Positions 6,170 to 9,414 of a stretch of 9,414 nt of DNA are shown here, one piece after another. Numbering within the stretch: position 1 is the stretch's first letter; each line of letters opens with the position of its first letter. This stretch comes from DATFPQ01 sp035264765 (GTDB taxonomy: Bacteria > Actinomycetota > Actinomycetes > Actinomycetales > Angustibacteraceae): assembly GCA_035264765.1 (NCBI GenBank), contig DATFPQ010000027.1, positions 1 through 9,414 on the forward strand, given 5' to 3'. Both the position numbers and the translations under genes were made by a program. Below the pieces are notes generated by a model that saw only the letters and a program-made list of their open reading frames with translations, was not told the origin of the DNA and did no database searches.

Positions 6170-7168
6170 TCAGCGACGCGGGCGCAACGGGGTGATCCAG
6201 TACTTGGTGTCCAGCGTCGGCGTGACGTTGAAGCGCGCGTTGACCGCCCACAGAAGGCCACCCGCAAAGGTCGCCGTCGACGGGACCTCCAGCGTCGGGT
6301 CCGTCAGCCGAGCCTGGAAGCGTGCCGTCCAGCCGTTGTGCCGACGCTGCAGCCGCAGCTGCGTCACGGACCACGCGTTCTCGCCGTCGTTGGTGCCGCG
6401 GACGACCCACAGCGTCGACCCTCGCCGCTCCAGCCCGTCCCCACCGGTGAGCGTGACTCCGCGGACCGGGATGGCCCGCACCACGCCGGTGCGCGTGTTG
6501 ACGTCCCACAGTCCGCCCGCCGTGCTGTGGTCCAGCACCAGGTGGCGGTGGGACAGCACGCGGATGCCGTTGGCCCGCGTCCCCGTGCCACCGCCCGGCC
6601 ACTCGCCGCGGAGCGGAAGGAACGTCGGCGCTGCGGACGTCGGCGCCCCGCGGCGGGTGAGCGCGATCCGGGTCAGCCGGTCGACGCGCGAGTCGGTGAC
6701 CCACACCGCCTTCGACGTGACGACCAGGTCGTTGAGGAAGGCGCTGTCGGGCACGGTGACGTCCCGGACCACCGCCCCGGTGCGGGTCGAGATCGCCCAC
6801 ACGTGCCCGACCGAACCGACGTTCCCCGTGGCCCACAGCAGGCCTGTCCGCCAGTCGCGCTGCATCCCGCGGATCTGCCGCCCTTCGGCTCCGGGAAGCA
6901 GCACTCGGGACGTGCCGCGCCGCAGGTCGCCGGTGACGACCCGGCCGTCCCTCATCGAGCCGGCGTAGTAGGTCGTACCCGGGCCGGACGCGATGCCCTC
7001 CGGGCGGAAGCCATCCGGCAGGGCGACCGTGCGCGCCGGTCGCGGATGGGAGTCCTGGCGAGGGCCATGGGCCGTCGCCGGAGAGGTGCCCGAGAGCACG
7101 AGGGCGAACGACGCCAACACGGTCGTCGTCGCGAGCACAAGTCCTCGTCCCGCACGTGGTGTGGTCAT
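6170..7168 (-). CDS. Secreted SMP-30/NHL-like beta-propeller protein
   Basis: This 332-residue protein starts with a Sec-type signal peptide: MTTPRAGRG, a hydrophobic stretch at about 10-27, and an AxA cleavage site (ATA at 31-33, before HGPRQ). The mature part shows repeated beta-propeller blades of the SMP-30/NHL type: ALPDGFRPEGIASGPGTTYYAGS, GLLWATGNVGSVGHVWAISTRTG, FLNDLVVTSKAVWVTDS and similar repeats. Actinobacterial members are often labelled superoxide dismutase, for which no sequence basis is visible. The role is unknown; an extracytoplasmic binding or lactonase-like function would fit the fold. No lipobox Cys is seen, so it is probably released or loosely wall-associated. ATG 7168 gives the correct signal peptide; longer readings of the frame add non-signal sequence. 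It is convergent with the FAH gene (27 bp gap) and divergent from gltX (97 bp gap). Confidence 0.8.
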   Translation of the reverse strand: MTTPRAGRGLVLATTTVLASFALVLSGTSPATAHGPRQDSHPRPARTVALPDGFRPEGIASGPGTTYYAGSMRDGRVVTGDLRRGTSRVLLPGAEGRQIRGMQRDWRTGLLWATGNVGSVGHVWAISTRTGAVVRDVTVPDSAFLNDLVVTSKAVWVTDSRVDRLTRIALTRRGAPTSAAPTFLPLRGEWPGGGTGTRANGIRVLSHRHLVLDHSTAGGLWDVNTRTGVVRAIPVRGVTLTGGDGLERRGSTLWVVRGTNDGENAWSVTQLRLQRRHNGWTARFQARLTDPTLEVPSTATFAGGLLWAVNARFNVTPTLDTKYWITPLRPRR

Positions 7169-7192
7169 GCTGCATCGTTGCTGTGAGAAGCG

Positions 7193-7219
7193 TTCACGGG
7201 AAGACCTGGTACCTGTGAA
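7193..7219. promoter_or_regulatory. Imperfect palindrome in the gltX divergent intergenic region
   Basis: TTCACGGG (7193-7200) can pair with CCTGTGAA (7212-7219), eight positions including one G-T, around 11 nt that contain GGTACC. It lies midway between divergent starts at 7168 and 7266, where an operator would be expected. Weak evidence. Confidence 0.25.
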
Positions 7220-7250
7220 ACCGCGCCAGGGGCCGGGCCGTCCCCTCCCA

Positions 7251-7256
7251 TAGGCT
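7251..7256 (+). promoter_or_regulatory. Candidate -10 element for gltX
   Basis: TAGGCT fits the actinobacterial -10 pattern and ends 9 nt before ATG 7266. A GGGAG (7257-7261) lies between, so initiation could be leaderless or use a very short leader with this ribosome binding site. No clear -35 is seen. Confidence 0.4.
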
Positions 7257-7265
7257 GGGAGCACC

Positions 7266-8777
7266 ATGGATAACAGCACCGGCCCTGTCCGGCTGCGCGT
7301 GGCGCCGTCCCCCACCGGGGACCCGCACGTCGGCACGGCGTACATGTCCCTGTTCAACCTCGCGTTCGTCCGCCAGCGTGGCGGCCAGTTCGTCCTGCGT
7401 GTGGAGGACACCGACCGAGCGCGCTACCGGGATGACAGCGAGCAGCAGGTCTACGACACGCTGCGCTGGCTGGGCCTGCACTGGGACGAGGGACCGGACC
7501 TCGGCGGCCCCTATGCGCCGTACCGGCAGTCCGAGCGGCTGGCCACCTACCGCCCGTACGTCGACCGCCTGCTCGAGTCCGGCCACGCCTACCACTGCTG
7601 GTGCTCGACCGAACGGCTGCAGGAGATGCGCGAGCGGCAGCAACGGGCCAAGCTCCCGACCGGCTACGACCGGCTCTGCCTCGGCAAGACCCGCGAGGAG
7701 CGGGCGGAGCTGCCGGGTTTCACCGAGACCCCGGTCGTGCGGATGCTCATCCCGGACGACGCGCCGACCACCTTCCGGGACGTCATCCGCGGCGAGGTGA
7801 GCGCCCCGCGGCCGGACGACCAGGTCATCCTCAAGGCCGACGGCTTCCCGACGTACCACCTGGCCGTCGTGGTCGACGACTCGGAGATGGCGATCACCCA
7901 CGTCGTCCGCGGCGAGGAGTGGATCAGCTCGACGCCCAAGCACCTGCTGCTGTACGCCTGGCTGGGCCTGCCCGCGCCGGCCTTCGCCCACATGCCGCTG
8001 CTGCGCAACGTGGACAAGTCGAAGATCAGCAAGCGAAAGAACCCCGCCGCGCGGCTGACCTGGTTCCAGGAGCAGGGCTACCTGCCGGAGGCGCTGCGCA
8101 ACTTCCTTGCGCTGCTCGGGTACTCGATGCCGGACGGACGCGAGGTGTTCTCCTTCGAGGAGATGGTGGCCGAGTTCGACTGGGCCCGGGTCAACACCGT
8201 CGGCCCGGTGTTCGACCTCGACAAGCTGGACTGGCTCAACGGCGAGTACGTCCGGGCGCTGGCCGAGGACGACCTGGCGTCCCGGCTGGTCGACCGGCTG
8301 GTGCGGGACGGCGTCCTGCCGCCGGAGCCGAGGGAGCAGCAGCGCGACGTCGTACGCCGGGCGACGCCGCTGGTGCAGACCCGGCTGAACCTGCTGTCGG
8401 AGGCCCGCGGCATGCTCGGCTTCCTGCTGGTCCCGGACGCCGAGCTGGTGATAGAGCCGGACGCCGTGGGGTCGCTGAAGCCGGACGCACCGGCCGTCCT
8501 GGAGGCCTCGCTGATGGCCTTGGACGGCTTGGCGGAGTGGCGTAGCTCGCAGCTCGAGGCGGCCCTGCGCGCGGCGCTCGTGGAGGGTCTGGGCATCAAG
8601 CCGAAGTTCGCCTTTGGGCCGCTGCGGGTCGCGGTAACCGGACGTCGGGTCTCGCCGCCCCTGTTCGAGTCCATGGAGATCCTCGGACCGGACTCCACGC
8701 TCGCCCGCGTGCGCTCCCTGCACACCGCGCTCAAGGCGCAGGCACCCGATTTGGGCGGCGCCGCACCGGGCCGCTAG
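7266..8777 (+). CDS. gltX: Glutamyl-tRNA synthetase
   Basis: Class I aminoacyl-tRNA synthetase of 503 residues that attaches glutamate to tRNA-Glu in the cytoplasm. The HIGH-box equivalent is HVGT (21-24) in RVAPSPTGDPHVGTA, and the KMSKS equivalent is KISKR (253-257). A zinc site with the same spacing as in E. coli GluRS is visible: Cys111, Cys113, Tyr134 and Cys138. VEDTDRARY (47-55) and GFPTYHLAVVVDD (193-205) are further catalytic-domain marks; the anticodon-binding helical domain fills the C-terminal part. Most actinobacteria lack glutaminyl-tRNA synthetase, so this enzyme is probably non-discriminating: it would also make Glu-tRNA-Gln, which GatCAB then amidates (inferred). Genes for both tRNAs lie directly downstream. 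ATG 7266 matches the usual N terminus, and a GGGAG lies 4 nt before it. The TAG stop overlaps a TAGTAT that could serve as a -10 for the tRNAs. Confidence 0.97.
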   Translation: MDNSTGPVRLRVAPSPTGDPHVGTAYMSLFNLAFVRQRGGQFVLRVEDTDRARYRDDSEQQVYDTLRWLGLHWDEGPDLGGPYAPYRQSERLATYRPYVDRLLESGHAYHCWCSTERLQEMRERQQRAKLPTGYDRLCLGKTREERAELPGFTETPVVRMLIPDDAPTTFRDVIRGEVSAPRPDDQVILKADGFPTYHLAVVVDDSEMAITHVVRGEEWISSTPKHLLLYAWLGLPAPAFAHMPLLRNVDKSKISKRKNPAARLTWFQEQGYLPEALRNFLALLGYSMPDGREVFSFEEMVAEFDWARVNTVGPVFDLDKLDWLNGEYVRALAEDDLASRLVDRLVRDGVLPPEPREQQRDVVRRATPLVQTRLNLLSEARGMLGFLLVPDAELVIEPDAVGSLKPDAPAVLEASLMALDGLAEWRSSQLEAALRAALVEGLGIKPKFAFGPLRVAVTGRRVSPPLFESMEILGPDSTLARVRSLHTALKAQAPDLGGAAPGR

Positions 8778-8826
8778 TATCGCTCGTCGGGTCCACGGCC
8801 CCGCTCCGGCGGGACGGGTACCCCCT

Positions 8827-8898
8827 TGGGGTATGGTGTAATTGGCAGCACGACTGATTCTGGTTCAGTTAGTCTAGGTTCGAGTCCTGGTACCCCAG
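8827..8898 (+). tRNA. tRNA-Gln (anticodon CUG)
   Basis: A complete cloverleaf is visible. Acceptor TGGGGTA (8827-8833) pairs with TACCCCA (8891-8897), including the U1-A72 pair typical of tRNA-Gln. The anticodon stem ACTGA/TCAGT holds a loop with CTG at 8860-8862, reading CAG codons. The T arm is CTAGG-TTCGAGT-CCTGG. The discriminator is G8898 and CCA is not encoded. It starts 49 nt after the gltX stop. Confidence 0.95.
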
Positions 8899-8925
8899 CA
8901 AGACGCTCCCGCCGGGCCTACCCGG

Positions 8926-8931
8926 TAGGAT
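8926..8931 (+). promoter_or_regulatory. Candidate -10 element for tRNA-Glu
   Basis: TAGGAT between the two tRNAs is a good actinobacterial -10. It would start RNA near 8938, about 24 nt before the mature tRNA-Glu 5' end. No good -35 is evident. The tRNAs could equally be cotranscribed from upstream. Confidence 0.4.
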
Positions 8932-8938
8932 TGTCTCG

Positions 8939-8955
8939 CTCGCAGCTGCTGCGAG
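8939..8955 (+). repeat. Small perfect hairpin in the inter-tRNA spacer
   Basis: CTCGCAG and CTGCGAG form a perfect 7-bp stem around a CTG loop, six bases before tRNA-Glu begins. It is too short and lacks a T tract, so a terminator is unlikely. It may guide RNA processing or help keep the precursor from misfolding. Confidence 0.4.
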
Positions 8956-8961
8956 TCGCAC

Positions 8962-9034
8962 GGCCCCGTTGTGTAGCGGCCTAGCACGCCGCCCTCTCAA
9001 GGCGGTAGCGCGGGTTCGAATCCCGTCGGGGCTA
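8962..9034 (+). tRNA. tRNA-Glu (anticodon CUC)
   Basis: Acceptor GGCCCCG (8962-8968) pairs with CGGGGCT (9027-9033), with a G-U first pair. The anticodon stem CCGCC/GGCGG encloses CTCTCAA with anticodon CTC at 8996-8998, reading GAG. The T arm is CGGG-TTCGAAT-CCCG. The discriminator is A9034 and CCA is not encoded. A terminator begins 8 nt downstream. Confidence 0.95.
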
Positions 9035-9042
9035 CGCGGAAG

Positions 9043-9076
9043 CGAAGGCCCCCGTCCCACCGGACGGGGGCCTTCG
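9043..9076. terminator. Bidirectional hairpin terminator between tRNA-Glu and the IclR gene
   Basis: CGAAGGCCCCCGTCC (9043-9057) and GGACGGGGGCCTTCG (9062-9076) form a perfect 15-bp stem with a four-base loop. Only a weak T-rich stretch follows on the + strand (TCGCTTCT), as is usual in high-GC actinobacteria. It sits between convergent transcription units (gltX-tRNAs and the IclR gene) and probably serves both. Confidence 0.85.
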
Positions 9077-9140
9077 TCGCTTCTCGGCTGGAGGCGGGTG
9101 GTGGCCCTGGGTACGGCAGATGAGGCGCCGGGCGTGGGAA

Positions 9141-9169
9141 CTGTCCGGCGGTTCGAGCTGTCCGGCGGT
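9141..9169. repeat. 12-bp direct repeat downstream of the IclR gene
   Basis: CTGTCCGGCGGT occurs at 9141-9152 and again at 9158-9169, one copy every 17 bp. It lies in the spacer between the terminator and the IclR stop codon. No function is evident; in DNA this GC-rich, short exact repeats can arise by chance. Confidence 0.5.
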
Positions 9170-9187
9170 ACACGTAGCCGAACGGCT

Positions 9188-9414
9188 TCAGCCGACCCGC
9201 CGCAGCACCTCGGTGAGCTTGTTCGCGCCGGCCACGATCGACGGTGCGTGCAGCCGACCCGGCTGGCGGGACAACCGCTCGATCGGCCCGGAGACCGAGA
9301 CCGCCGCCACGACCCGGCCGGACGGCCCGCGCACCGGAGCGGACACCGACGCCACGCCGGCCTCCCGCTCCCCGACGCTCTGCGCCCACCCCCGTCGCCG
9401 GACGCCGGACAGTG
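9188..9414 (-). CDS. IclR-family transcriptional regulator (NdgR/LtbR-like), C-terminal part only
   Basis: Only the last 74 codons are in the window; the gene continues past the right edge. The visible segment, with RRRGWAQSVGEREAGVASVSAPVRGPSGRVVAAVSVSGPIERLS followed by a helix ending in ANKLTEVLRRVG, is the end of the IclR effector-binding domain. The E-x-E/AGVxSVSAPVR part is the family's ligand-pocket strand. Beside gltX and the Gln/Glu tRNAs, the expected member is NdgR (also AreB or LtbR), which in streptomycetes and corynebacteria represses leuCD and related amino-acid genes and is usually divergent from leuCD. That identity is inferred from neighbourhood. The DNA-binding winged helix is outside the window. 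It is convergent with the gltX-tRNA unit across a strong terminator. Confidence 0.85.
   Translation of the reverse strand, partial: LSGVRRRGWAQSVGEREAGVASVSAPVRGPSGRVVAAVSVSGPIERLSRQPGRLHAPSIVAGANKLTEVLRRVG

Noticed and set aside
5128..6195. Long + strand frame across the divergent promoter and the FAH gene
   Set aside because: It runs antisense to a conserved protein and then out of frame through the FAH gene; Arg/Ala/Gly-rich with no motif.
6170..7168. Superoxide dismutase label for the secreted protein
   Set aside because: No metal-binding pattern of any superoxide dismutase class is visible; the repeats are those of a beta-propeller.
7194..8723. 509-codon minus-strand open frame opposite gltX
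   Set aside because: gltX on the + strand has all its synthetase motifs and correct length; the antisense frame has repetitive, charged sequence with no recognisable domain.
1..9414. CRISPR array, defence, toxin-antitoxin or prophage system
   Set aside because: No spaced repeats, cas-like, antitoxin-like or phage structural genes are seen; gene content is mostly housekeeping.

Overview
The window is very GC-rich (roughly 70%). Codon use, a DUF222/HNH protein, an F420-type (DUF385) oxidoreductase and leaderless-looking starts all point to a high-GC Actinomycetota chromosome. The order FAH-family hydrolase, gltX, tRNA-Gln, tRNA-Glu, IclR regulator is one I recognise from mycobacteria and streptomycetes, where leuCD follows. 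I cannot name a genus. There are no IS elements, phage genes, CRISPR arrays or defence systems, and no gene-free stretch longer than about 210 bases.

Layout. (1) 1-656, +: the 3' part of a class I amidotransferase-fold C26 hydrolase, cut by the left edge. (2) 657-864: a compact attenuator-like leader with a short reading frame rich in Ile/Val/Leu codons, a long hairpin and an intrinsic terminator with a T tract. (3) 865-2454, +: cimA, citramalate synthase. (4) 2520-2915, +: a DUF385 F420-type oxidoreductase, whose 3' end overlaps the next gene by 61 bp. (5) 2855-4315, -: a DUF222/HNH endonuclease-family protein. (6) 4432-5328, -: a conserved actinobacterial protein usually labelled 3-methyladenine DNA glycosylase. 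(7) 5363-6142, +: an FAH-family hydrolase, divergent from (6) across 34 bp. (8) 6170-7168, -: a secreted beta-propeller-like protein. (9) 7266-8777, +: gltX, then tRNA-Gln(CUG), tRNA-Glu(CUC) and a strong bidirectional hairpin terminator. (10) 9188-9414, -: the C-terminal end of an IclR-family regulator, cut by the right edge.

How the genes fit together. cimA opens the threonine-independent route to isoleucine. The leader in front of it looks built to sense branched-chain aminoacyl-tRNA supply. The IclR fragment at the other end resembles NdgR/LtbR, which controls leucine genes in related organisms. Between them, gltX lies beside the two tRNAs that a non-discriminating GluRS would charge. The rest is miscellaneous housekeeping or accessory content.

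The most interesting signal is the cimA leader. A second pattern is that four starts (706, 4315, 5328, 5363) each have a -10-like hexamer ending exactly 6 nt before the start codon, which is the geometry of leaderless transcripts.
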